Positions 36,446-47,101 of a stretch of DNA of 52,254 bases are shown one piece after another. The DNA lies in contig CATKHK010000149.1 of assembly GCA_949751835.1 (NCBI GenBank), positions 1-52,254 on the forward strand, written 5' to 3'. Numbering within the stretch: the first letter of the stretch is position 1; every line of letters starts with the position of its first letter. The notes beneath the pieces are model-generated. The model was given only the letters and a program-made list of their open reading frames with translations, made no database searches and had not been told where the DNA came from. Origin of the DNA: Blepharisma japonicum (lineage: Eukaryota > Ciliophora > Heterotrichea > Heterotrichida > Blepharismidae). A program made the position numbers and the translations under genes.

Positions 36446-38638
36446 ATGAATAAAATCAATAAACTATTGAATCGCTCAAAAAGACAATATAATCAATATT
36501 TAACCAAGAAAATTCTCAAAGACATCAGCATTTGCAAAGATATTGATTTAATCAAGAACTCTTATTTAAACAAACTTGATTTAATTAATTTCCCAGATAT
36601 ATTACATTGCTTTTATAGTTTAATTAGTGAAGGTATCAAAGAAGACCTAATAAAATTAATTTTACTCTCAAGATCATCAAAAGAAATTGATTTGGCATGC
36701 AGTAATGCCGCAACCATACTTGCTAAAAGCGATTTTGTATTTAAAGACATCGATTTCAGCCGAATTCGTATCCCAAAAGCTGATTTATCCCAACACCTAT
36801 TCGTAAATGTGAATTTCGAAAATAGCTGCTTAAAAGAAATCAAGTTTTTGCAGTCACAATTTCAGGACGTGAATTTTAAAAATTGTGACCTCAGCTGTGC
36901 AAATTTTGGGCATTTTATAAGATTTAATTCAAAGAATGGAAAAGGACTCAGTTTCTCTCAGGATGATAAATATTTTTATTACCAAAATGATGATAGCATC
37001 ATAGTAATGGACTTAAGAGAGCAAAAATTTAGAAATGAATTCAGCTTAAACGATTTTATTACTACAAATATTACCCAGATTCTAAGCTCTAGAATTAAGA
37101 CTTTCTTAGCCACGGTTCATGGTCAGTATATAAGGATTTGAGATAATTATGAAGAAAGACTTATATATGAGCTTAATTCATATCGACTAGTAATTTCGCC
37201 AAATTGAAAATATATTGCTGCACTTGACACTAATTCAACTGCTCTTAGCTGGGATATAGAGAAGCACAGGCAAATTCTTGGAACCGCTAAAGCGCTCACT
37301 TATAGAGCTTCAAAATTGATTTTTTCTCCGTCCAATAGATATTTAGCAATAATAAGAGCAAACTCAATTTATGTAATCGAAACTGAAAATTGGTCTCTTT
37401 ATAGTAAAATTTGAGGAAAATTCCCTGTAAAAAACATTTTTTCCATCTCTTACTGTGGCAAAAAAATAGCCTTCTGTGATTCTGAAATACTATATTTGAT
37501 AGATACTATTACATCAGATAAAATAAAAATATTTTATAGGGCAAAAAAAATATTATGTTTATCATTTTCTCCTTGTGGGGATTTTTTAGCACTCAGTCCA
37601 AAAGGTAATGAGGGATTTATCATAGACTTAAAAACTAACAATATTTTCCAGATTTTTGCTGGGTTTGAAGGATACATTCTGTCAGTAGTATTTTCTATTT
37701 CAGGAAAATATATTTCTTGGGGCGATTCTAATGGTAATATAAAAATTTATGAATTTTCGTCGAAATATGTCCACAATGATAATAATAGACATCTTAACAT
37801 TCATAAAGCTAAAGTATCCCCAAAAGGTACATATCTCATTACTTCAAGCATAGAAAAATCTATCTTATGAGAACTGAGAACTTGCAATCCAAAACAAATA
37901 AAGCAATTCATGGAAATGAGTTTTTATGATGAATTTATATTTTCTCCTTTTGAAAATTATTTATTGAGAAGATTTTATGATAAAATACAAATATATAATA
38001 TCAATCGCAATTTTTCAATTAAAATATTAACTTTTCAACAATGATGGTCTCTTGAATATTCATTTTCTTATTGTGAAAGGTATTTGATCTGCTTAGATAA
38101 ACGTTTTTATGAGTATTTCAGGATATCTGACTTCAGTTTAGTTAGAAAGGTTAACATTCAGCAAAATTTTAGTCATCATCTTAGATTTTCTGAGTGTGGA
38201 AAATATGATTTTTGATATGACTCTCAAAATATTCTTTATATATGGGATTTAGAAAACAGCAACTGCATTAAAAAATTTCAAATGGAAGGACGACATTCCA
38301 TATACGCACTCACCCCTTTTTTATCACAGATTGCATTTTTTGCCTCAAGAGAAAAAACAAATTATATAGATGTTTTCAATATCGATACTGGAGAAATTGT
38401 TAGTCTAAAAAGTGAAGGACAAATTTATTTGTTTTGCTGCTGCTTTGCTGATTCTAATGGAACATTGCTTATTGAAGGGTGCCAAAAAGGAACTTTTAAA
38501 ATATGGGATATAAAATTAAAAACTGTCAAGCAGAAATTTAGATCTTTATTTTCGAGGTATATTAGTGCAGTCGAAGTTGCTAATAGTCATATTTTAATAC
38601 AAGAAAAAGATAATGTTGAAATTTTCAGATTAACTTAG
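36446..38638 (+). CDS. Pentapeptide-repeat and WD40 protein, array copy 3
   Basis: The 730-aa frame is near-identical to copy 2 throughout. At residue 232 it has TGA (37139-37141) where copy 2 has TGG in the same RxWDNYE context, a direct internal demonstration that TGA means Trp. Another CGA-to-TGA change turns KVRGK into KIWGK. Helical N-terminus, pentapeptide block (VNFENSCLKEIKFLQSQF) and WD40-like blades (LYIWDLEN, FKIWDIKL) are conserved; the stop is TAG. The intact frame after duplication suggests both copies are functional. Role unknown; a protein-interaction scaffold is likely. Confidence 0.88.
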
Positions 38639-38769
38639 CAAGGCTGAAGAGATGATCAAAGGTCTAAGTAAGTTAGTTTATATAATTAATTATAACTACT
38701 TAGCCATATTCCTAAGTTAGTTATTTTTATAAAATTAGCTTTTTTAACATATTTTATTTTCATTCCTAA

Positions 38770-39315
38770 TTAATTGTTTTTTCCTTCTAACATTATCTCT
38801 TTCACAATCATACTAAATACAGCATCAAGATTATGATTGTATAATGCTGAAACTTCTACATAAGGTACATTAATTCTATCTGCTAACATTTTGGCTTCTT
38901 CATATGAAATTTGCCGCTTATTTTTTAAATCTGATTTATTTCCGATTATATATATCGGTTTACCTTTATTTCAATGCTTTTGAATTTCACTAACCCAAAA
39001 AGAAACATAATCAAACGACTCTCGATTTGTCAAATCAAATGTAACAAGCCATCCATCTGGTCCTGAATAATAGTTGGGAGAGAAATCTCGAGCTGTGGGC
39101 CTTACAGGAGTTTTTCAAACCATAAGGTTTATTTTTTGTTTATGCTGAATAATATTTTTACTTTTCTATATAATAAATACGAAGCCTCCCTCAAAAAAGT
39201 CAGAGCGTCGTCTACCATAAATCTCGTTAGAGCAATATCGAGTAATAATAGATGCTTTTCCAGATCTATATTCTCCTATGACAACAATGGATTTGGAGAT
39301 CTCCTTTTTTCTCAT
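38770..39315 (-). CDS. Divergent Rab-like small GTPase with a 15-nt intron
   Basis: Exons 39181-39315 and 38770-39165 join across a 15-nt intron to give 176 aa. Two TGA codons read as Trp. The Rab fold is recognisable: P-loop GEYRSGKAS (residues 14-22), NREF-type switch II neighbour (VTFDLTNRESFDYV), G4 motif GNKSDL and G5 motif EVSAL. However the P-loop has Ala where Ser or Thr normally binds magnesium, and the G3 WDTAGQE motif is replaced by WKTPVRPT, so GTP hydrolysis is probably lost. It ends EGKNN without a prenylatable cysteine. It lies between array copies 3 and 4 on the opposite strand. Inferred to be a GTPase-fold regulator that no longer cycles normally, or a gene early in decay. 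Confidence 0.75.
39166..39180 (-). other. 15-nt intron in the divergent Rab-like gene
   Basis: On the coding strand GTATTTATTATATAG: GT..AG, containing an in-frame TAG. Removal joins codon 45 to the next codon in frame and gives an uninterrupted GTPase-like protein. Confidence 0.85.
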
Positions 39316-40009
39316 TTATTAAATTTTTGATATTTCTTAATTAATGTCGCAAAAATATTAATTAATTTTCCCTTATGAATATATCATCAAATTTTATAAT
39401 TTCAATTTTTAACTTCAGCTATCAGGAAATATAAAAAACGAAGGTTTAAAACTAAAAATTATGATTTTAAAGCAATTTATTGAAAATCAAGCATACGCTT
39501 ATAATTCTTCAAAGTATCCTCCTATATACATTTTTCTATATAAATGAAAATCTATTGTACTTTGAAGATATCAAAACCAAATTAAGATTATATAATCGCC
39601 TCTAGTCAATTATGGAAAATAAGTATGGGTTCACAAAATATAGGTTTTAAGAAAAGCTTAAGTCAAAATGCAAAGCATCAAACAGAGCCAATACAGTTTA
39701 TTTTTATTAATTATAAATTAAATTAATGGATATTTTCTCATGTATTTTTTTGGATGAAGTTTTTTGGATTCATTTTGATAAACAAAATGTAAAAAACAAC
39801 TAGTTTAGAATTGTATACAAGAAAGGTTAAAAACTTGAATAAAAAAATTCTTGAAGATTTCAGCCCTTTTAGTGCAGAGTGGCAATTTCGCATTTTCAGA
39901 AGATAACGGTTTATTTAAGAATCATTAATTATATATTTGATAGATATAGTTGATGTATATTAAACTATAGGCCTCATAAAGTTTTAGAATCCAAAATTTT
40001 TATCAAAAT
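39316..40009. other. Spacer with a relic of the pentapeptide-WD40 N-terminus
   Basis: Mostly AT-rich. About 39640-39800 resembles segments near 43800-43935 and 44940-45120 that also lie upstream of Rab copies. Near 39840-39910 a KILEDFS-like piece may be a decayed family N-terminus. No intact gene. Confidence 0.45.
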
Positions 40010-42259
40010 ATGAATCAAAATTCGGTGATAAAAAAGGAAGGCATGATTGGAAGACATAAAGAATTGAATAATAGTCTAAGGCCAAAAATGAGTTCAAAAA
40101 GAGATTATGATGCTTATCTAGCACAGAAAATCTTGCATGATGTAAGAAACTGAAAAAGTATCGACTTAATTAAAGTTTCTTATCTAAATAAGCTTGAATT
40201 GGTTGCCTTTCCAAATATTTATACCTTATTTAACAAATTTTTAGATCAAACTCTCAAAGAAGACCTGCTAAACTTAGCATTACTTTCAAGGCATTCAAAA
40301 GAAATTGATTTAGCATGCAGTAATGCTATAACTATCTTAGCCAAAAGTGATTTTCCTTTTAAAAATATAGATTTAAGCAATATTCGTGTTCCAAAAGCTG
40401 ACTTATCTCAATGTTTATTTATAAATGCAAACTTTGAGAACAGTAACTTAAAAGAAGTCAAATTTTTACAATCGCAATTTCATAATGTCAATTTTAAAAA
40501 TTGTGATTTAGGCAATGTAAAATTCGGGTTTATTACGAAAATTAGTTCACAAAATGGGAAAGGATTAAGTTTCTCTGCTAATGATGACTATTTTTACTAT
40601 AGAACAGATGATAATTTGATGGAAATAGATTTAAAAACTCAAGAATCTAAAGTTAAGGCTAGATTAAGTGATTTTGTTTCTACCCATATTACTAAAATTC
40701 ATAGTACTTTGTTTAATCCATATACTGCAAAAATTCATGGGCAGTACATAGGGCTTTGAGCAGAGTATATGCACAAATTTATATTTGACATAAATATGAC
40801 TAAGATGGTTTTTTCATCAAATTGAAAATATTTAGCAGCTCTGACTGAAAAGTCAATAGTTCTATGCTGAGATACAGAAAAGCAAGTCCTTGGAGCCTCA
40901 AAAGCTACTACCTATCGAGGTGCGCAGTTAGCTTTTTCTCCATGCAACAGATTCTTAGTAATAATCAGGACAACTTTAATTTCCCTAATAAAAACTGATA
41001 CTTGGACTCTTTTTAGATCAATTCATGGGAAATTTTCTGCTAAAAGTGCTTTTGCTTTTTCACATTGCGGAAAAAAATTTGCATTTAGTGATATTAGCTT
41101 AATACAATTGATAGATGCTACAACTACAGAAAAAACGACAATTCATAGGGTCGGTTCCTGTGATAAAAAGGTTAGAGGATTATCATTTTCTCCGTGTGGG
41201 AGATTTTTGGCTTTCGGGTCAAATGAAAATGTGGGATATGTGATGGACATAAACTCTCAAAATGTTACACAAATTTTCACTGGCTTTGAATCCAATGTGC
41301 TATGTGCATTATTTTCAATTTCAAATAAATATATTTCTTTTAATGATTCTAAGGGAAATATCAAGATCTATGAATTTTATCCAAAATTTCTCCAAAATGA
41401 TTATAATCGGCATAATCAAATTCTTAATGCTAAAGTATCCCCAAAAGGCGCATATCTAATTACTACAAGTGTAGAAAAATCTGTTTTATGGGACTTGAGA
41501 ACTTTTAATCCAAAACAAATAAAAAATTTTGAAGGTAATCATTATACCCTTTTTGTGTTTTCTCCATTTGATACCTCTTTAGCTATAAGAAAATATCCAA
41601 ACCTTCAAATTTATGATATTGAGTACCAATTATGAGGAAAGCCTAAGCAAATGAGCTATTATTGCAATTATCTCTCATTTTCTCATTGTGGAAAATATTT
41701 GATCAGCGTGAATGAAACTTTCCTTGAATATTTTAGGATCCCTGATATGGAAATGGTAAAAAAAGTTGATATTAAGCAGCAAGGATATAGATCATTAAAA
41801 TTTTCTGATTGTGGGAAATATCACTATTGAACTGACTCATATTATAATATATACATTTGGGACATAGAAAAAGAGAAGTTTGTCAAGGACGTTTCTATTA
41901 ATGAACAGTACTCAAGATATGGTTTTACACCTTTTTTAACACAAGTGGCACTTTTCGATTGGAGAAAACAAATCAGAGACTGTCTCATGATCTGATATCC
42001 AGATTCTGATAAGGTTTCTTATTTAGTCAGCAAAGGGGAAAATATAAATTGCTGTTGTTTTTCACATGACGAAAAATGGCTTGTTGGAGGCTATGAAAGA
42101 GGGAATATTAAAATATGGGATACCAAAACTGAATCCGTTAAAGAAAAATTCCGATCTTTGCTTTGTAGAACTATTGATACAATTGAGGTTGTTAGTAGCT
42201 GCATTATAATAAGGGAAAAAGATAATGTTGAAATTTTCAAGTCTATAAAATTAGGCTAA
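40010..42259 (+). CDS. Pentapeptide-repeat and WD40 protein, array copy 4
   Basis: The 749-aa frame runs from ATG 40010 to TAA 42257-42259, with many TGA codons as Trp (RNWKSIDL, GLWAEYMH, HYWTDSYY, MIWYPDSD). The N-terminus is longer than in copies 2 and 3 (about 40 extra residues before RDYDAYLAQKIL). The conserved helical block (SKEIDLACSNAITILAKSDF), pentapeptide repeats (NANFENSNLKEVKF, NVNFKNCDLGNVKFG) and WD40 blades (GLSFSPCGRFLAFGSNE, NIYIWDIEK, NIKIWDTK) follow. It is more diverged than copies 2 and 3 are from each other and resembles copy 1 in places. Function unknown; scaffold inferred from architecture. Confidence 0.88.
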
Positions 42260-42357
42260 GAAAGTTATATTTTCTTATAAGATTTTAAAATAAGAACTCT
42301 AAATAATAAAATGGCATTATATTATTTTTTAAAAAGCAGCTAAAATTTTATTATTAT

Positions 42358-42405
42358 TAATTTATGTGAATAAAATCAATAATATATTGATTTACTCAGA
42401 AAGGG
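42358..42405 (+). pseudogene. Tiny N-terminal relic of a fifth pentapeptide-WD40 copy
   Basis: GTGAATAAAATCAATAATAT aligns with the first codons of copies 2 and 3 (ATGAATAAAATCAATAAACT), including flanking TTTAT; the start is GTG and similarity ends after about 45 bases. Confidence 0.6.
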
Positions 42406-43045
42406 ATGAAGCGAGTTGGCACTTCTGATTTCATATCCTTTCAAAAAATAGGATAGCAATACAAACAAAGGGTTAGCAGATTTTTTTATCATGCTGTAAT
42501 CTTTTTTAGCATGCTAACGGGCCATTTTTTAGAATCCAGAGCACTAGAGAGCAGTTAAAAAAATTTTTTTAATTTTAGTTATTAGAAGAAGAAAACTATA
42601 AATTCTTTTAGAGCTATTAATTTTTATATTAATTAATTGTCACATTAATAAATATTTGTTTGAAATATTTTCTGTTTATGAGCTTATAAGTGCTATTAAG
42701 ATCTTTATTTTTCATTTTAAATAGTTATATTTAGCTTATTTAAAGTTAGCAATAGTATAAGTTAAGCAAAATAAGTATTTTGCAATTAAAAATAATTTCC
42801 AATAAATTAAATAGCTCCTGAAATTTTTTTATTTAATCATAGAATTCTTTGCACTAATCAAATTGAAATTGGTATTTATTAGCCTGATGGGATTCCTAGC
42901 ATAATATATTTGGAATTTTTGAAATTACAGAAGAGTTTTTCCCTTAGACGATATTATTATACGAAAAATTGGCAATCTGTTCCGATAATAGCCAAAAGTT
43001 CAAATAATGTAAAATAAAAGAAGAGATATAATAAATAAAATAAGA
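42406..43045. other. Intergenic; right part belongs to the Rab duplication unit
   Basis: AT-rich. From about 42860 it matches 43946-44290 (both contain CTAGCATAATATAT and GAAATTACAGAAGAGTTT), marking the left edge of the duplicated Rab locus. Confidence 0.6.
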
Positions 43046-43612
43046 TTAGTTCCCTAGCAAGATTTTTGTAGCAATCTCGCTTATCAGCAGTCTAAAAGCA
43101 GCATCAACGTTATAGCCAGTCAGTGCAGACGTTTCAACATAACTTGCTTTAATGCTATCTGCGAACTGCTTAGCTTCCTCAAACGAAATCTGTCTATTTC
43201 CTTCTAAATCTACTTTATTTCCAATCAAGAGAACTGGCTTATCTTGATTATTTGACTCTTGAATTTCTCCTATAAAGCCTCCAACTTTATCAAAGCTTTC
43301 CCTTCTTGATAGGTCAAAAATAATTGCAAAGCCTTGAGTTCCTCTCATATAAGCTGAGGATATGGTCTTATATCTTTCTTGGCCTGCTGTATCCCAAATA
43401 TTAACTTTTATAGTTAAGCCATTCCAATCATAAAGCTTAAATCTCTGAATAAAAATAAAAATCAACCCCAATCGTAGGGCTGTAGTCCTCCATAAAGCTG
43501 TTGTCAGAATAGCGACACAAAAGGCACGATTTTCCAGATTGGGAACTGCCTAAGAGAGTTATTGTAAGAGCTTGATTGCTGAATGAAAATTACCTTTCGC
43601 TATCAGCCACAT
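43046..43612 (-). pseudogene. Rab-family GTPase with intron and two small frameshifts
   Basis: All G motifs are canonical: P-loop LGSSQSGKSCLL, switch I region YSPTIGVDF, G3 NIWDTAGQERYKT, G4 IGNKVDL, G5 ETSALTGYNVD; TAA follows LLGN with no C-terminal cysteine. A 15-nt intron at 43579-43593 restores the N-terminal part. Two obstacles remain. The only nearby ATG (43610-43612) is out of phase with VADSESNQALTI, and the frame shifts by one near 43445 between TIGVDFYFY and RFKLYDWNG, where no GT..AG intron of 15-16 nt fits. It may be a freshly inactivated gene or one with base-calling errors. Rabs direct vesicle traffic; the lack of a prenylation cysteine would be unusual even if it is active. 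Confidence 0.65.
43579..43593 (-). other. 15-nt intron in the Rab gene
   Basis: On the coding strand GTAATTTTCATTCAG, at the same position and with identical sequence in the degenerate copy (44768-44782). Confidence 0.75.
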
Positions 43613-44289
43613 TTTTATTGAATAATAGTTAATCATAAATATTTAAAGGGAATTTTTAATTTTTATGAATTTTGATAAATAAAGGCAATTATTATTTTTT
43701 ATATAGATTTTTAATAAGAAATTTATGGTTTGCTATTAATAAAAACTTTGGATTTAGATATGGTGCTAGTGAATAAATAATCCTACTCTGTTTTTTTGGA
43801 AAAGCAAGTCAAAAGCAAAATAAACACACCGAAGCATTTATTTTATATTGATTATAAATCAAAACAAATTATAATATATTCAAATACATTTTGTTTGGCA
43901 GATAACAAAGACTTTTGGGTTCAATAGTTAAACATTAATATCACTTAATCAAATTGAAATTGGTATTTATCAGTCTGATGAGTTTCCTAGCATAATATAT
44001 GTGGCATCCTTTTGAAATTACAGAAGAGTTTCTCCCTTAGTCGAGATATTATAATTGAGATCATATGCATCTGTGCAACTAATCAGCAACTGAGTTACAT
44101 GGTCGCAACTACTTAAATTAAATAATTTAATTTTTTTGAATGCATCATTTAAGGAAACTATAGATGTTTTAGTCATTAGATAGTTTATTCTAGCTATTTA
44201 GGCAATCCATATAATCAAGAAAACAATAAATTGGCAATCTGTTCTAGAGTTGAAATAATGTAAAATAAAAGGAGAGATATAATTAATTA
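43613..44289. other. Spacer between the duplicated Rab copies
   Basis: AT-rich. The left part (43620-43935) matches the region upstream of the second copy (44800-45110); the right part (43946-44289) matches 42860-43045. So the two Rab loci are a tandem duplication of about 1.1 kb. No gene. Confidence 0.6.
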
Positions 44290-44800
44290 AAATAAGATGA
44301 ATCTCTTAACAATATTTTGTTAATAATCTCGCTTATCAGCAGTCTAAAGCAATGTCAACGTTGTAGCCTATCGGTGCAGACGTTTCAATATAACTTGCTT
44401 TCGTACTATCTGCGAACTGTTTAGCTTCTTTAAACAAAATCTGTCTATTTCCTTCTAAATCTACTTTATTTCCAATCATGGGACTGGCTTATCTTGATTA
44501 TTTGAATCTTAAATTTCTCCTATAAAGCTTCCAACTTTATCAAAGCTTTCCCTTCTTGATAGGTCAAAAACAATTGCAAAGCCTTGAGTTCCTCTCATAT
44601 AAGCTGATAATATGGTTTTCTATCTTTCTTAGCTTGGTGTATCCTTTATTAACTCTTAAATCTCTAAATAAAAATTCCTCCATAAAGCTGTTCTCAGAAT
44701 ATCGGCACAAAAGGCACAATTTTCCTGATTAGGAACTGCCTAAGAGAGTTATTTTGAGAGCTTATCGCTGAATGAAAATTACCTTTAAATGAGTTTATAT
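44290..44800 (-). pseudogene. Degenerate second Rab copy
   Basis: It aligns along its length with the copy at 43046-43612 (conserved blocks for RRESFDKV, RQ-type G4 region and the 15-nt intron at 44768-44782) but has lost the switch I to G3 section and carries many indels and stops. The P-loop region reads with an in-frame TAA. Clearly dead. Confidence 0.8.
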
Positions 44801-45600
44801 TTTTTTAATTTTTATGAATTCTGAATAATAAAGGCGATTATTATTTTTTATATAGATTTTAATTAGAAATTTCTGTAAAAATGTAGTTAAATATTTGGTT
44901 TTTGATATAATGCTTGTGAAAAAAATCTTACAATGCCTTAGGTTATTGTGGAGAAAAGGAAATTCAAAATGTAAACCAAAAAAATGCCGAAGCATTTATT
45001 TATATCGATTATTAATCAAAACAAATTAGATTATTTTTATGTATTCGTAAAAATGGATATATTCAAATATATTTTGTTTCGCATGATAAAGAGATTTTTG
45101 GGTTCAATAGATAAACAAAATTTAAATTACATATGAGGCTAAAAGGAGTTAAAAGACAGCCAATTAAATGAAATTATTCTAAAACTAAAAGAAAAACTAA
45201 TATAGATTTTAAGTAAGCAGAAATTGATTTTGATGCTATTAGTAATAAAAATTTTTAAGCTATAGAAAAAAATGCATAAAAAAAAATTCAACTGACTTAT
45301 TTGCTAAAAAAATCCTATCAGCAAAAGTAGCATTTCCGAATATTTTAGCAGAGAAGCCTTGAGAAAAAGTTTTAAGAGTTAGGAGTGGTTGAGTTTATTA
45401 ATTTAAAAATAAATTTCAAAAAATCTATGCTAAAAGACATATAGTGTATGTTTTTTAATAATTTAAGAACCGAAAAATATTATCTTTAATTAAAATTTTA
45501 TTAAATTGAATTTTTTAATTTAACATTGTTTTAATCTTTCAAGCTCTTAAATATTTTGATTAAAAATTATTCCATAACCCCCATTATAATGGCAGATAAA
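44801..45600. other. Intergenic with duplicated spacer
   Basis: 44801-45120 repeats the segment upstream of the other Rab copy. Near 45280-45400 a piece (TDLFAKKIL then a SEYFSREAL-like stretch) weakly resembles the N-terminal region of the pentapeptide-WD40 family. No intact gene. Confidence 0.4.
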
Positions 45601-45603
45601 ATG

Positions 45604-46950
45604 CGATTAATATTTAAGGTTTTCACTCACCTTATCATCTTTACATTTTCTCTATCATTGATCATCAAGATTTTAACAAGTGCCCTTATGACCTCTCCTT
45701 TAATTTGGCATTATTTTTAATTGTATCATTCTTGCCATCTTATTTTGATCCTGAGATGAATCATTTTCCTTCAAAGGTATTATGACTTCTATTTACAATT
45801 TACCTATCATTTTCAATAGTTTTTAGCGATTCTTATATTTTCTCAAGGTTTTCCAATGGACTCATAAAAAAAGAAGATACTTTTAATAATGATATCAAGT
45901 GTTATCAAGAAAGACAAATTTATCATGATTTATCTAAACAATTAATTGAAGTAGATAGGCCTTTACTTACATTAATTGGGCCAAAATCAATTGGGAAAAT
46001 TATACCAAAGGATTGGCTAATCATATTTTTTATAATTCACCACTTATATTATAAAAGTAATTCTTATGAGAGTTATTTAGATAAAATGATAAATATTGAC
46101 TCTGTAAAATCTTTTGTTAAGGCATAAACAAATCTTTATAATAGAAAATTTTAATTTATTAAAGCCAGGAGTAAAATGATACTCTATCTATAATTTAATT
46201 ATGACAGCAATTGAAGAAGGTAATTATAAAATTATTTTAGCTGGTGATGGATCTTCGAATTTTGAGCTATTTTCTTCTTTAGATAATAAAATGTCTACAT
46301 ATTCAATATATACAACTCTTGAATTCAACGAAATAGAATCCTGAACATATCACAGCTTCAATCTACCTCATGACCCAATAGAAACTGCTACAAAAGTGTA
46401 TAAATACATTAAAGGCAGCATAGATCACTATCAAAAATATTTTAATGCTGCATCAAAGGTTAAAAATAGACTTATAAATAATGAAATAAATCAAATTATT
46501 TTAAATTTAACAGATAAACTCAATGTAGATTTTAAAAAGCATATATAAATTTTAAAGCAATAACTAATAAGAATGGAGCAGATCTGAGTAAAACTAGTAT
46601 ACAAAATATAATCCAAGTTATTTACTGGCTTATAAGATATCAAAAACCTATCAAGAAAAGCACTGTAGTAGCATATCTTACTAGAGAAGCGGTTGCAAAT
46701 ATTTTTAAGATTTATAACGATGAGCTAAGGATTACTGAATTTATTGATTTTAAAACAAATTTACATAAAATTTATGCTGCAAGATACATGGGACTTAATG
46801 AAGATGAAGAATTCAATTTAAGAACTTTTGAAGAATTTAAAGCATTTTGGCGCAGAATAACTTTGCACTTGCAGAATTGGAGGGTTTGATATAATTTATG
46901 CTTATTATTAATAATAAAAACTAAATCAATTTAATGTAAAAATTATTTAA
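45604..46950 (+). pseudogene. Decayed membrane-anchored ATPase-like gene of unknown family
   Basis: Pieces in successive frames make a coherent protein. First a hydrophobic N-terminus with two or three likely membrane helices (HLIIFTFSLSLIIKIL, LALFLIVSFLPSYF, LLFTIYLSFSIVF). Then a Walker A-like LLTLIGPKSIGK near 45975, a Walker B-like QIFIIENF near 46130, a KIILAGDGSS strand near 46230, and a helical C-terminal domain (NIIQVIYWLIRYQKP, LREAV-type helix, EEFKAFWRR). TGA reads as Trp in at least three places. It is broken by frame changes near 45680 and 46000 and by TAA codons near 46127 and 46548, none matching 15-16 nt introns. Inferred to be a dead STAND/AAA-like NTPase; family not identified. 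Confidence 0.55.
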
Positions 46951-47101
46951 ATATTAGGATAAAACTTACAATTTTTGGCACCTGCGCCATTATGTCAGGA
47001 AATTATTTTTCATAACTGTTAAAAAATGTGCTCTACTTCAAGAGAATATATATGCATGACTTTGTATTTTGGTATATAATGAATTATGCTTATTTAACAT
47101 T

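Larger units (their letters stand above)
35640..38680 (+). repeat. Segmental tandem duplication, unit B (gene copy 3)
   Basis: Right-hand copy of the unit at 32690-35635. It carries an extra stretch near 36322-36390 (TCACAATAATATAAGCCAAA) absent from unit A, plus scattered substitutions. Confidence 0.8.

Noticed and set aside
43437-43478. A 22-nt GTTGAT...TTCAG intron to repair the Rab frame
   Set aside because: Length is outside the 15-16 nt seen here and it would remove the conserved VDF of switch I.
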